Of a DNA stretch of 64,000 bases, positions 17,748-26,882 are shown in pieces. Position 1 is the stretch's first letter; every line of letters begins with the position of its first letter. Where the stretch lies: NCBI GenBank assembly GCA_040385245.1, contig JAZKHT010000003.1, positions 186,001-250,000 of the forward strand, written 5' to 3'. The notes beneath the pieces are model-generated. The model saw nothing but the letters and a program-made list of their open reading frames with translations, had not been told where the DNA came from and searched no databases. The translations under genes and the position numbers were made by a program. The stretch is from JAZKHT01 sp040385245 (GTDB lineage: Bacteria; Pseudomonadota; Alphaproteobacteria; Rhodobacterales; Rhodobacteraceae).

Positions 17748-20186
17748 TCAACCGCGCACCCGGTCGGATTTCGGGTCATACATGGGCGCAAGCGACGCAA
17801 CCGCCGCATGGCGCACCCCTGCGATTTCAATCTGATAGGTGGACGCCAGCAGGTCGGCCGCCGACTCTCCCCGGCAGGGGACATAGCCAAGGCCGATGGC
17901 CCCGCCCAGAGAATGCCCATAGTTGCCGGATGTAACCGGCCCCACGATGCGGCCGTCACGCACCACGGCCTCGTTATGATAGATCAGCGGTTCGGGATCG
18001 GTCAGGCGGAATTGCATCAGACGGCGGTCAAGCCCTGCGTCCTGCTTGCGCAACACCGCATCGCGGCCAATGAAATCGGGCTTGGCGGTTTTCACCGCAA
18101 AGCCAAGCCCTGCCTCAAGCACATGATCTTCGTCGGTGATGTCGTGGCCAAAGTGGCGATAGGCCTTTTCGATGCGGCAACTGTCCAGCGTGTGGATACC
18201 GCACAGCGTCAGACCCTTGCCCGCACCTTCCAGCGTCTCGAACACATGGGCGGCCTGATCGGCGCTGACGTACAACTCCCACCCCAATTCGCCCACGTAG
18301 GTCACGCGATGCGCGCGTGCCAGACCCATGCCGATCTCGATTTCGCGTGCCGTGCCAAAGGGATGACCGGCGTTGCTGAAATCGGCGGGGCTGACGGCGG
18401 ACAAAAGATCGCGCGACTTTGGCCCCATGACACACAAGACCGCCTCGGCCGCGGTCATGTCGGTGATGGTGGCAAAGGCATCGCCGACATCGCGGCGCAA
18501 CCACGCCAGATCGCGCTGCAAGGTCGCCCCCGGCACCACCAGCAGAAACGCGGTTTCCGACAGGCGCGTCACGGTCAGATCGGATTCGATCCCGCCGCGC
18601 GCGTTCAGCATCTGGGTATAGACGATGCGACCTGTGGCCACGTCCACGTCATTGCCGCAGAGCCGGTTCAGAAAGGCGCAGGCGTCGCGCCCTTCGACCC
18701 GGATCTTGCCAAAGCTGGACATGTCGAACAGGCCCACCCCGTTGCGCACCGCCAGATGTTCCGCGCGCTGGTTGTCGAACCAGTTCTGCCGTTTCCACGA
18801 ATAGCGGTATTCGCGTTCCTGCCCGTCGCGCGCGAACCAGTTGGCGCGCTCCCATCCCGCCACCTCTCCGAACACCGCACCGCGCGCCTTCAGGTGTTCG
18901 TGCAGCGGTGTGCGCCGCACCCCGCGCGCAGTTTCGACCTGCCGGTAGGGAAAGTGATCGGCATAAAGCAAGCCCAGCGTTTCGGTCACCCGTTCCTGCA
19001 GATAGCGGCGGTTGCGCTGAAACGGTTGCGCGCGGCGGATGTCCACTTCCCACAGGTCGAACGGCGCTTCGCCTTCGGTGATCCAATGCGCCAGCGCCAT
19101 ACCCGCCCCGCCCGAACCCGCGATCCCGACCGAGTTGTAGCCGGCGGCGATCCAGTAACCACCCAGTTCCGGCGCCTCGCCCAGATAATACCGGTCGTCG
19201 GGGGTAAAGCTTTCCGGGCCGTTGAAAAAGGTATGGATTCCGGCGGTCTGGAACAGCGGCATCCGGTTCATCGCCGCCTCAAGGATGGGCTGAAAGTGGT
19301 CGAAATCTTCGGGCAGGCTGTCGAAACAGAAATCTTCGGGGATGCCCGCCATGCCCCATGGCTTGGCTTTGGGTTCAAAGGCACCCAGCATCATCTTGCC
19401 TGCGTCCGATTTGTAATAGGCGCATTCATCGGGCACCCGCAGCACCGGCAGATGGCCAAGGCCGTCAATCGGTTCGGTCACGAGGTAGAAATGCTCGCAC
19501 GCATGCAGCGGCAGCGTCACGTTGTTCTGGGCCGCCAGATCACGGCCCCACATGCCGCCGCAGTTGATCACCACGTCGGCGGCGATATGGCCCACCTCGC
19601 CGTCCGCCTCCCAGTCAACGCCCGTGACACGGCGGCCTGATTCCGTGACGCGCGTGACCTTGACGCCTTCGATGATCCGCGCCCCCCGCATCCGCGCGCC
19701 TTTTGCCAGCGCCATGGCGATATTGGCCGGGTCGCACTGCCCATCCAGCGGCAGCGCCACCGCCCCCACGACATCGCCCACATTCAGATGCGGGTATTTC
19801 GCCTTGACCTCAGCAGGCGAGATTTCATGCACCTCGACATCGAAAATCCGCGCGACGGTGGCTTGCCGCAACAGTTCCTCGTGCCGCGCTTCGGTCAGCG
19901 CGACCGAGATGCTGCCCACCTGCCGCATCCCGGTTTCCACCCCGGTTTCCGCCGCCAGTTTCACATAAAGATCGGCGGAATATTTCGCCAGGCGCGTCAT
20001 GTTGGCCGAGCCGCGCAATTGCCCGATCAGCCCCGCCGCGTGCCAAGTCGTGCCGGACGTGAGTTGCTTGCGTTCCAGCAGGACGATGTCGGTCCAGCCC
20101 GCCTTGGCCAGATGATAGGCGACCGAACAGCCCGACACCCCGCCGCCGATAACGACGGCCCGCGCTGTCTTTGGAACCTCTACCAT
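17748..20186 (-). CDS. FAD-dependent dimethylglycine/sarcosine dehydrogenase-like protein with GcvT domain
   Basis: The 812-residue protein oxidatively removes N-methyl groups, passing the one-carbon unit to tetrahydrofolate. The N-terminal FAD domain starts with VVIGGGVSGCSVAYHL and SGTTWHAAG; H49 corresponds to the histidine that carries covalent FAD in DMGDH. A GcvT-like folate domain covers roughly residues 430-800 (YVGELGWELYV, HTLDSCRIEKAYRHFGHDI). ATG 20186 has AGGGCAGGG upstream; the in-frame ATG 20201 does not. It is a close paralogue of the next upstream gene. The substrate could be dimethylglycine, sarcosine or another N-methyl compound. Confidence 0.9.
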   Translation of the reverse strand: MVEVPKTARAVVIGGGVSGCSVAYHLAKAGWTDIVLLERKQLTSGTTWHAAGLIGQLRGSANMTRLAKYSADLYVKLAAETGVETGMRQVGSISVALTEARHEELLRQATVARIFDVEVHEISPAEVKAKYPHLNVGDVVGAVALPLDGQCDPANIAMALAKGARMRGARIIEGVKVTRVTESGRRVTGVDWEADGEVGHIAADVVINCGGMWGRDLAAQNNVTLPLHACEHFYLVTEPIDGLGHLPVLRVPDECAYYKSDAGKMMLGAFEPKAKPWGMAGIPEDFCFDSLPEDFDHFQPILEAAMNRMPLFQTAGIHTFFNGPESFTPDDRYYLGEAPELGGYWIAAGYNSVGIAGSGGAGMALAHWITEGEAPFDLWEVDIRRAQPFQRNRRYLQERVTETLGLLYADHFPYRQVETARGVRRTPLHEHLKARGAVFGEVAGWERANWFARDGQEREYRYSWKRQNWFDNQRAEHLAVRNGVGLFDMSSFGKIRVEGRDACAFLNRLCGNDVDVATGRIVYTQMLNARGGIESDLTVTRLSETAFLLVVPGATLQRDLAWLRRDVGDAFATITDMTAAEAVLCVMGPKSRDLLSAVSPADFSNAGHPFGTAREIEIGMGLARAHRVTYVGELGWELYVSADQAAHVFETLEGAGKGLTLCGIHTLDSCRIEKAYRHFGHDITDEDHVLEAGLGFAVKTAKPDFIGRDAVLRKQDAGLDRRLMQFRLTDPEPLIYHNEAVVRDGRIVGPVTSGNYGHSLGGAIGLGYVPCRGESAADLLASTYQIEIAGVRHAAVASLAPMYDPKSDRVRG

Positions 20187-20205
20187 GACCCTGCCCTTCA
20201 TCTGT

Positions 20206-20242
20206 TCTAAAAATATCCCCGGGGTCCGGGGGCTGGCCCCCG
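20206..20242. repeat. intergenic AAATATCC / G-rich hairpin element, copy C
   Basis: CTAAAAATATCCCC, then GGGGTCCGGGGG and a hairpin with arms CGGGGG (20227-20232) and CCCCCG (20237-20242). It lies between two minus-strand genes of one operon. On the transcribed strand the hairpin comes first and ATATTTTTAG follows, so it might act as a weak attenuator within the operon. Confidence 0.55.
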
Positions 20243-20254
20243 ATCCGCCGCCCG

Positions 20255-22696
20255 TCACGCCCGGATACGGTCGTTCCTTGCATCCCACAGCGGCGCGTCG
20301 TCCTGCACGGTCGCGGGGAATCGTTGGCCGAACACCTCGACCTCCACCGCCGTGCCGTGCACGTTCAGATCGGCACGCAGCATGCCCAGTGCGATGCAGG
20401 CCCCGACCCTGTGGCCGTAATAGCCACTGGTGGTTTCGCCGACGACTTTGCCATCATGCCAGATCGTCGACATGTAGGGCGGATCGTTTTCGCCCGCGTC
20501 CACCACAAGCGTGCAGAAGCGCCGCGCGACACCGGCCTGCTTTTGCGCCGACAGCGCCGCCTTGCCGCGAAAATCGGGCTTGGACCAATCGACAAACCGC
20601 TCCAACCCGCCTTGCAGGATGGTGTAATCCGTCGAGAGATCGCCCTTCCACGCGCGATAGCCCTTTTCGATGCGCAGGGAGTTCAGCGCGAACATGCCAA
20701 AGGGGCGCAAGCCGTGATTCTTGCCCGCAGCCATCACCGCATCCCAGACGGCGACGGTGTCGGCCACGCGGGAATGGATTTCCCATCCCAACTCGCCCGC
20801 AAAGGACACGCGCATCAGCATCACCTCGGCCCCGGCGATCTGCGCTGTTGCCCATGTCAGCCAAGGGCGCGACAGATCGGCGTCCGTCACTTGCGACAGG
20901 ATGGTGCGCGCGGCAGGCCCGGTCAGGATTTGGGTGCCCCACTGGTCGGACTGATCCTCCAGCGTCAGGCCCGCATCCAGATGCCGCAGCAGCCAGTCGC
21001 GGTCGTGCAGTTGCGCGGTCGCCGCCGTGATCAGCAGCACCGCATCCTCGGCCAGTCGTGCCACCGACATTTCCGTGACGATCCGCCCCTTGTCGTCGGG
21101 GAAATAGGCCAGACCCAGCCGCCCGACATTCGGCACCTTGCCGGTGATCTGGCGGGCCAGCCAATCGGCCACCCCCGCCCCGCGCACCACAAAGCGCGAA
21201 AAACCGGGCAGATCGAGGATACCCGCCGCATCACGCACGGCCAGACATTCGTCACGCACCGCGCCGAACCACGGGCCTTCGCGCTTCCATGTCTTGCTGG
21301 CCGCCTCGGACACATCATCGCCGGGGCGGGCATACCACAGCGCGCGTTCCCACCCGTTGTAGGCGCCGTAAACCGCGCCGAGCGCCTTGGTCCGGTCGTG
21401 AACGGGGGACAGCTTTTTGTCGCGCCCTTCGGGCCAGGTGTGGTGGGGGAAGTGGATGGCGTATTCGTGACCATAGACCTCCATCCCCTTTTTCACGCAA
21501 TAGTCCTGATCCTCGAACCCGGTGAACCTGCGCGGATCGCAGGACCACATATCCCATTCCGTCGCGCCTTCAGTCACCCATTCGGCCAGCACCTTGCCCG
21601 CGCCACCCGCCTGACAGATGCCAAAGGTGAAGACACAGGCCTCGAACGCGTTGGGCACGCCGGGCATCGGGCCGATCAGCGGGTTGCCGTCGGGCGTATA
21701 GGGGATGGGACCGTTGATGACCTTGGTCAGGTTGGCCTTTTCCAGCAGCGGCACGCGCGCCATCGCGTCGCTGATGTACCACTCCAACCGCTCCAGATCG
21801 TCGGGGAACAGTTGAAAGCTGAAATCCTCGGGGAAAGGATCATCCTTGCTGATCCAATGCGCCTTGCAGTTCCGCTCGTACGGGCCGAGGTTGAAGCCCT
21901 GCTTTTCCTGCCGCAGGTAATAACTGCTGTCCACGTCGCGCAACAGCGGCAGCTTGTGGCCGACGCTTTCCGACCACTGCGCAAGGTCGGGTATGGTGTC
22001 GAACAGCATGTATTGATGCGACATCACCATCATCGGCACGTCGCGGCCAAACCACTTGCCCACCTCGCGCGCGTAATACCCTGCGGCGTTCACGACGATT
22101 TCGCAGCGGATATCGCCCTTTGGCGTCTGCACGATCCAGTCGTCGCCATCGCGGCTCACGCCCGTGGCGGGGCAGAACCGTTCGATCCGCGCACCCATCG
22201 CCCGCGCGCCCTTGGCCAGCGCCTGCGTCAGTTGCGCAGGATCGATGTCGCCATCATAGGGATCATACAGCGCGCCGGTCAGATCGTGGGTTTCCAGGAA
22301 CGGATAGCGCGATTTGATCTGATCGGGGGCAAGGATATCCAGATCCATCCCCTGATAGCGCCCCATGCCGACGACGCGCTGAAATTCCTGCAGGCGTTCG
22401 GCGCTGTGGGCCAGCCGGACTGACCCGGTGACGTGATAGTTCATCGGGTAATCGACAGCCTCGCCCAGGCCCCGATACAGTTGCGCCGAATAGCGCTGCA
22501 TGTTCATGATCGACCAGCTTGACGAAAAGGTGGGCACGTTCCCGGCCGCATGCCAGGTTGACCCTGCCGTCAGTTCGTTCTTTTCCAGCAGGACGGCATC
22601 GGTCCAGCCCGCCTTGGCCAGATGATACAGCGCCGACGCGCCGACCGCCCCGCCGCCGATGATCACGACCCGCGCCTGTGTGGGAAAATCCGACAT
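20255..22696 (-). CDS. second FAD-dependent DMGDH/sarcosine dehydrogenase-like protein with GcvT domain
   Basis: The 813-residue protein is the first gene of the operon. Domain order is as in its neighbour: VVIIGGGAVGASALYHL, AGSTWHAAGN with the likely flavinylation histidine H49, a DAO-type middle, and a C-terminal GcvT-like folate domain (FAGELGWEIHS, LNSLRIEKGYRAWKGDL). It differs clearly from the neighbour in the substrate half, so the two probably act on successive or different N-methyl substrates. AGGGGGG precedes the ATG. A promoter and LysR-type site lie just upstream. Confidence 0.9.
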   Translation of the reverse strand: MSDFPTQARVVIIGGGAVGASALYHLAKAGWTDAVLLEKNELTAGSTWHAAGNVPTFSSSWSIMNMQRYSAQLYRGLGEAVDYPMNYHVTGSVRLAHSAERLQEFQRVVGMGRYQGMDLDILAPDQIKSRYPFLETHDLTGALYDPYDGDIDPAQLTQALAKGARAMGARIERFCPATGVSRDGDDWIVQTPKGDIRCEIVVNAAGYYAREVGKWFGRDVPMMVMSHQYMLFDTIPDLAQWSESVGHKLPLLRDVDSSYYLRQEKQGFNLGPYERNCKAHWISKDDPFPEDFSFQLFPDDLERLEWYISDAMARVPLLEKANLTKVINGPIPYTPDGNPLIGPMPGVPNAFEACVFTFGICQAGGAGKVLAEWVTEGATEWDMWSCDPRRFTGFEDQDYCVKKGMEVYGHEYAIHFPHHTWPEGRDKKLSPVHDRTKALGAVYGAYNGWERALWYARPGDDVSEAASKTWKREGPWFGAVRDECLAVRDAAGILDLPGFSRFVVRGAGVADWLARQITGKVPNVGRLGLAYFPDDKGRIVTEMSVARLAEDAVLLITAATAQLHDRDWLLRHLDAGLTLEDQSDQWGTQILTGPAARTILSQVTDADLSRPWLTWATAQIAGAEVMLMRVSFAGELGWEIHSRVADTVAVWDAVMAAGKNHGLRPFGMFALNSLRIEKGYRAWKGDLSTDYTILQGGLERFVDWSKPDFRGKAALSAQKQAGVARRFCTLVVDAGENDPPYMSTIWHDGKVVGETTSGYYGHRVGACIALGMLRADLNVHGTAVEVEVFGQRFPATVQDDAPLWDARNDRIRA

Positions 22697-22718
22697 GCCA
22701 CCCCCCTGATTTGCGCGC

Positions 22719-22747
22719 AGTATCTGCCGATGTCAGCGCGCTTTCAA
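22719..22747 (-). promoter_or_regulatory. predicted sigma-70-type promoter of the N-methyl catabolic operon
   Basis: On the minus strand TTGAAA (22747-22742) and GATACT (22724-22719) are separated by exactly 17 bp, which places transcription start near 22712, just before the gene starting at 22696. The -10 match is 4 of 6, so activator dependence is plausible. Confidence 0.5.
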
Positions 22748-22768
22748 TTCGGTGCGGGGGCGGTTATT

Positions 22769-22785
22769 GATCGGAAAATCCGATC
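22769..22785. promoter_or_regulatory. candidate LysR-type operator (T-N11-A dyad)
   Basis: GATCGGA-AAA-TCCGATC is a perfect 7-bp inverted repeat containing TCGGAAAATCCGA, a T-N11-A box. Its centre (22777) is about 65 bp upstream of the predicted operon start and 19 bp before the divergent LysR gene, the usual place of the recognition site for this family. Confidence 0.65.
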
Positions 22786-22795
22786 AGGGCGCGCC

Positions 22796-23647
22796 ATGCA
22801 GATCGACCTTCTGGACACCTTTCTTGACCTTGTCGAAACCCGCAGCTTCAACCGCACGGGCGAACGGCTGGGGATCACGCAATCGACCGTGTCCGGCCGG
22901 ATCGCGGCGCTTGAGGCGGCGCTTGGCGTGCGGCTCTTTTCCCGCAGCCGCGCCGGCACCGATCTGACCCCCGAAGGCGCGCGGTTCGAAGGCCACGCCC
23001 GCGCCCTGCGCCACGGCTGGAACGAGGCCGCCCGCCGCATCCGCGTGCCGGGCGGGGCGGGCGACACGGTCAAGCTGGGCATCCAGAACGATCTGGCCGC
23101 GCGCCACATCGGTGAATGGATGGCCGAGTTTCGCCGCGCCCTGCCCGACACTGTGTTCTATGTCGAACCCGACTACAGCGCGCAGATGTGTGCCGATCTG
23201 GTGACGGGCGCGCAGGACTTCGCCGTGATGTTCACGCCGAAGGCCCATCCCGACCTGCATTTCACCAGCGTGGGCGAGGTGACCTATCGCCTGATCAGCA
23301 GCACCACCAACCGCCGCGCCGATCTGGTGCTGGACAGCTATGTGTTTGCCCATTTCTCGCCTGCGTTCGAGGCGATGCACCGCGAATTGCTGCCCGAACT
23401 GGCCGCAGCACCCGTGTCGGTGGGCCAAAGCGCCACCGTCGCGTCGCTGTTGGCGGCGATGGGGGGGGCGGGCTATGTGCTGGACCGCACGGCAGAAGGC
23501 ATGATCGCCTCGGGCCGGTTCATGGCGGTCGATGATGCGCCTGTCCTGCGCCAGCCGGTCTATGCCGCCACCCACCTGCGCCACCGCATCGCCCCCCTGC
23601 ACCGCCGCCTGTTGCGAATCGTGCAGCGGCGGTTGGCGGGGCGCTAG
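22796..23647 (+). CDS. LysR-family transcriptional regulator
   Basis: The protein has 283 residues. An N-terminal winged HTH at about residues 4-60 (LLDTFLDLVETRSFNRTGERLGITQSTVSGRIAALEAALG) is followed by a type 2 periplasmic-binding-like effector domain. ATG 22796 is the start that places this HTH at the N-terminus as in the family. It is divergent from the DMGDH/MttB operon, 99 bp apart, with a T-N11-A dyad between them. It therefore probably controls that operon and itself, with a pathway compound as co-inducer. Confidence 0.92.
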   Translation: MQIDLLDTFLDLVETRSFNRTGERLGITQSTVSGRIAALEAALGVRLFSRSRAGTDLTPEGARFEGHARALRHGWNEAARRIRVPGGAGDTVKLGIQNDLAARHIGEWMAEFRRALPDTVFYVEPDYSAQMCADLVTGAQDFAVMFTPKAHPDLHFTSVGEVTYRLISSTTNRRADLVLDSYVFAHFSPAFEAMHRELLPELAAAPVSVGQSATVASLLAAMGGAGYVLDRTAEGMIASGRFMAVDDAPVLRQPVYAATHLRHRIAPLHRRLLRIVQRRLAGR

Positions 23648-23701
23648 ACAGCCCACCCGGTTCTGCTAGTGTCCGGCGTCGTAGCGAACGGGGGTGCAGG
23701 C

Positions 23702-24760
23702 GTGGTTTTGCCAGACGAATTCACGCGGATCCCCGACGCGTTGATAAGGTTCCACAAGCGGACCCATCCCCCCGACATCGTGGATGCCGCCGGTGCGCCG
23801 GTGGTGGATGCCGCCCTGCATCGGCAGGGTGTCACTTATTACAGCGAATTCGTGGATCGCCGGGCCCCGGTCACCGCGGACCATCTGGCAGGCAACTGGC
23901 TTTTCGCCGGGGATTACTGGACCCATTTCGGGCATTTCCTGTTTGAAAGCCTTGCCCGGCTTTGGGCCTATCCCGCCCTGCGCGACCAGATCGACGGGGT
24001 GGTCTTTCTTGATCCGCGCGGCAGCGGTGTGGTGTCCGACGACCGGTTTCAGCGGCAGTTGCTGAACCTGCTGGGCGTGGACCTGCCGGTGCGGTTGCTG
24101 GCCGCGTCCACCACCATCGACAGGCTGATCGTACCGCGGGCGGGCTGCGGCATGGGGCCGCTGTCGCCCGGAATCCCGGCCTTTCGCCGTTTCATCCAAG
24201 GGGCTTTGCGGCAGGTGCCTGCCCGTACCGACGCCGATCGGGTGTATATCTCGCGCAGTGGGTATGGGCTGCGCCGGGGTGGCATCTTGGGCGAAGATCA
24301 CCTTGAAACCGCGCTGGCCGCCGAAGGCTATCTGATCTGGTCGCCCGAAGCCGCTACGTTGGAGGATCAGATCGCAACCTATCTGGGGGCGCGGCAGATC
24401 GTCGGGCCAGACAGTTCGGCCCTGCACCTGTTCGGGTTTCTGGGAACCTCTGCGCAGGATCTGGCCATCGTGCTGCGCCGCCCGGATGGGGCGCGGGACA
24501 TGCTGCCGCAGATCACCGGCTTTACCGGACGCGCACCGCTGATCATCGACGCCATCGTGCAGATGCGTCTGCGCGACAACGCCCGCACGCCCGCCTGGGC
24601 ACAGGTGGCCGAACTTGATTTCGCGCGCGTGTCACAGGGGCTTGCCGCCGCAGGCTTTGTGTCGTCGGCAGATGCCATCCCGGCGCTGACACGGCGCAAG
24701 ACGCGGATGCTGTGGGAAAAGGCCGCGCGCCGGATGAAGTGCAGCTTTGCCGACGCCTGA
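23702..24760 (+). CDS. GT61-family (DUF563) glycosyltransferase
   Basis: The protein of about 352 residues has the GT61/DUF563 pattern: WTHFGHFLFESLARLWAY (the HF-HFL-E element), then RVYISRSGYGLR, then VGPDSSALHLFGFLG. Such enzymes add sugars such as xylose to polysaccharides or lipids. The start is uncertain: GTG 23702 has GGGGG upstream, while GTG 23669 gives 11 more residues without such a site. It stands alone between lysR and hutC, with no surface polysaccharide genes nearby. Confidence 0.75.
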   Translation: MVLPDEFTRIPDALIRFHKRTHPPDIVDAAGAPVVDAALHRQGVTYYSEFVDRRAPVTADHLAGNWLFAGDYWTHFGHFLFESLARLWAYPALRDQIDGVVFLDPRGSGVVSDDRFQRQLLNLLGVDLPVRLLAASTTIDRLIVPRAGCGMGPLSPGIPAFRRFIQGALRQVPARTDADRVYISRSGYGLRRGGILGEDHLETALAAEGYLIWSPEAATLEDQIATYLGARQIVGPDSSALHLFGFLGTSAQDLAIVLRRPDGARDMLPQITGFTGRAPLIIDAIVQMRLRDNARTPAWAQVAELDFARVSQGLAAAGFVSSADAIPALTRRKTRMLWEKAARRMKCSFADA

Positions 24761-24780
24761 CGCCGCCCTGCACGGCGCCC

Positions 24781-25464
24781 TTACACCATCGTGTGCAGGC
24801 GATACCCCGGCGCGTGGGCAAGGCGGACGTGGGTGATCGGCGCATCCGCCGTCCAGGTGCTGCGTTCGGTGATGAACAGCGGCGCGCCGATAGGCACCTG
24901 CAACACGGCCGCTTCATGTGGGCTGGCGGCGGAAGCGGAAAAGGCGATGTCGCCGGTGGTGTAGGACACCTGCGTCACCAGCCATTCATTGGCGCTGATG
25001 GCGGAAAAATCGGGCAAGGGCGGCAGGGCGGCGGGGTTCAGCCAGCGCCCTTCCAGCACAAAGGGGGCAGCCCCCGCCAGATGCAGCGTTTCCAGCCAGA
25101 TCAGCGCGGCCCCGTCGCGCAGCCCCAACAGCGCCGCGACGTCGCCCGGCGGTTCCGCCGCGCGCTGTGACAAAAGGGTGAAGCTGTGCGCCTTGCCCGA
25201 CGCCTCCACCTCTTGCCGGATCACGGGGATGCTGAGCGTGGCCTTGCGCACCGGCAGGACGGCCACCCGTGTGCCCGCCTTGCGCCGCCGTTCCAGAAGG
25301 CCCGCCTCTGCCAGATCGCGCAAGGCGCGGTTGACCGTGGCGCGGGCGACGCCGAATTCCTGCGCCAACGCCTCTTCCGACGGGATCAGCGCGCCGGGGG
25401 GCCAGTCGCGGGCGCGGATGCGGGCCAGCACCCGCGCGCGAATGTCTTCCCACCCGGTCATCAT
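24781..25464 (-). CDS. hutC: histidine utilisation repressor, GntR/HutC family
   Basis: The 227-residue GntR-type regulator has an N-terminal winged helix at about residues 5-70 (IPSEEALAQEFGVARATVNRALRDLAEAGLLERRRKAGTRV) and a C-terminal UTRA effector domain that in HutC senses urocanate. Its ATG (25464) overlaps the hutF stop, so hutF and hutC are co-transcribed and HutC limits its own synthesis. A HutC-like dyad lies between hutF and hutI. Confidence 0.93.
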   Translation of the reverse strand: MMTGWEDIRARVLARIRARDWPPGALIPSEEALAQEFGVARATVNRALRDLAEAGLLERRRKAGTRVAVLPVRKATLSIPVIRQEVEASGKAHSFTLLSQRAAEPPGDVAALLGLRDGAALIWLETLHLAGAAPFVLEGRWLNPAALPPLPDFSAISANEWLVTQVSYTTGDIAFSASAASPHEAAVLQVPIGAPLFITERSTWTADAPITHVRLAHAPGYRLHTMV

Positions 25465-26813
25465 GCGCGGGCCTGCAACGACCGCATGGTCGCGCGGTAG
25501 CGGGCGGTGATCGGATCGCGGGCGATGTGGCAACCATCGGTCACGATTGCCCGCCCCGCCGACCACAGATGCGTGACCATCCGGTCATCGCCCGCAAAGA
25601 TCAGCGTGTCGAGGATGGCATCGCCCTGCCGCCCGTCCAGATCGACCGCCCCCATGTCCAGCGCCAGCAGATCGGCCCACATCCCTGGCGCTATCGCCCC
25701 GGACGCACGCCCCGCCGCCTGCGCACCGCCCGCGACAGCCCCGTCATACAACACCCGCCCGGTGGACCGCTGTGCCGTGGCCAGCATCGCCCTGCCCCGG
25801 TCGCGCAGGCGCTGCGAGTATTCCAGCAGACGCAATTCCTCGGTCAGGCTGATGCGCAGGTTGCTGTCGGACCCGATGCCAAAGGCCCCCTTGGCCCCCA
25901 GCCAGCGCACGCCATCAAAGATGCCATCGCCCAGATTGGCCTCGGTGATCGGGCACAGCCCCGCCACCGCCCCTGTCGCGGCAAGGCCAAGGGTTTCATC
26001 GGGATGCATCTGCGTGGCGTGGATCGCGCACCAGCGCGCATCGACCTCGGCGTTGGCCAGCAGCCATTCGACAGGGCGCGCGCCGGTGTGGGCGCGCACT
26101 TCGTCCACCTCGGCCATCTGTTCGGCAAGGTGGATGTGGATCGGCGCATCGGGGGCAAGGCTGGCGGCAAAGGCAAGGCCCTGCGGGCTGACCGCGCGCA
26201 GCGAATGGGGGGCAACCCCCAACCGCGTATCGGCGGGCATGGCCGTCAACGCCCGCCCTGCCCCGTGCCACAACGTGCCGAACCGGTCGGGGTCAGTGCC
26301 AAAGCGCACCTGCCCCGGTCCCAAGGCGCGCCCGTCACACCCGCCGCGTTCATACAGCACCGGTAGCAGCGTCAGACCAAGCCCGGTTTCCTGCGCCGCC
26401 GCCGCGATCTGCGCCGACATTTCCGCCAGATCGGCATAGGGCACCCCGCCCGGTTGGTGGTGCAGATAGTGAAACTCGGCCACCGCCGCGAACCCGGCTT
26501 CGGCCATTTCCATCATCACAAAGGCGGCGATGGCCTGCACATCGTCAGGCGTCAGCCGATCCAGAAAGCGGTACATCAAGGCGCGCCACGTCCAGAAACT
26601 GTCCTGCCCGGCGCTGCGCGCCTCGGTCATGCCGGCCATGGCGCGTTGAAAGGTATGGGAATGCAGGTTCACCGGGGCGGGCAACATGCAGCCAAGACTG
26701 GCCCCCGGCACACCCCGGCGCACCTGTTCGATGCGCCCAGCGGCAATGGTGATTTCCACATCCTGCGCCCAGCCATCGGGCAAAAGGGCGGTCTTAGCAT
26801 GCAGGACGGTCAT
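25461..26813 (-). CDS. hutF: formimidoylglutamate deiminase
   Basis: The 450-residue amidohydrolase-family enzyme turns N-formimidoyl-L-glutamate into N-formyl-L-glutamate and ammonia. NLHSHTFQRAMAG holds the first metal histidines, IHIHLAEQ a further one, and AFGIGSDSNL the catalytic aspartate. ATG 26813 follows GAGG at 6-7 nt spacing. With HutF the pathway needs an N-formylglutamate deformylase (HutG), which is not in this window. It is divergent from hutIHU. Confidence 0.95.
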   Translation of the reverse strand: MTVLHAKTALLPDGWAQDVEITIAAGRIEQVRRGVPGASLGCMLPAPVNLHSHTFQRAMAGMTEARSAGQDSFWTWRALMYRFLDRLTPDDVQAIAAFVMMEMAEAGFAAVAEFHYLHHQPGGVPYADLAEMSAQIAAAAQETGLGLTLLPVLYERGGCDGRALGPGQVRFGTDPDRFGTLWHGAGRALTAMPADTRLGVAPHSLRAVSPQGLAFAASLAPDAPIHIHLAEQMAEVDEVRAHTGARPVEWLLANAEVDARWCAIHATQMHPDETLGLAATGAVAGLCPITEANLGDGIFDGVRWLGAKGAFGIGSDSNLRISLTEELRLLEYSQRLRDRGRAMLATAQRSTGRVLYDGAVAGGAQAAGRASGAIAPGMWADLLALDMGAVDLDGRQGDAILDTLIFAGDDRMVTHLWSAGRAIVTDGCHIARDPITARYRATMRSLQARA

Positions 26814-26824
26814 CGGAGCCTCGC

Positions 26825-26853
26825 TTGACAGGATAATATGTATAGACATAATA
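26825..26853 (+). promoter_or_regulatory. hutIHU promoter with embedded HutC-like operator
   Basis: TTGACA (26825-26830) and CATAAT (26847-26852) are 16 bp apart, a near-consensus promoter. The dyad ATGTATAGACAT (26838-26849) fills the spacer and enters the -10, so a bound repressor would exclude polymerase. TGTA...ACA symmetry is typical of HutC/GntR sites. On the minus strand TTGCCT and TATTAT, 18 bp apart, could form the hutFC promoter. Confidence 0.7.
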
Positions 26854-26882
26854 ATCCAACCCAGCGACGAAAGGCAAGACGC

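Noticed and set aside
17547..19640. Very long open frames opposite the flavoprotein, alanine racemase, aldehyde dehydrogenase and helicase genes
   Set aside because: They run antisense to well-recognised genes, are rich in Arg, Ala, Gly, His and Pro, and show no family motifs. High GC content produces such open frames by chance.
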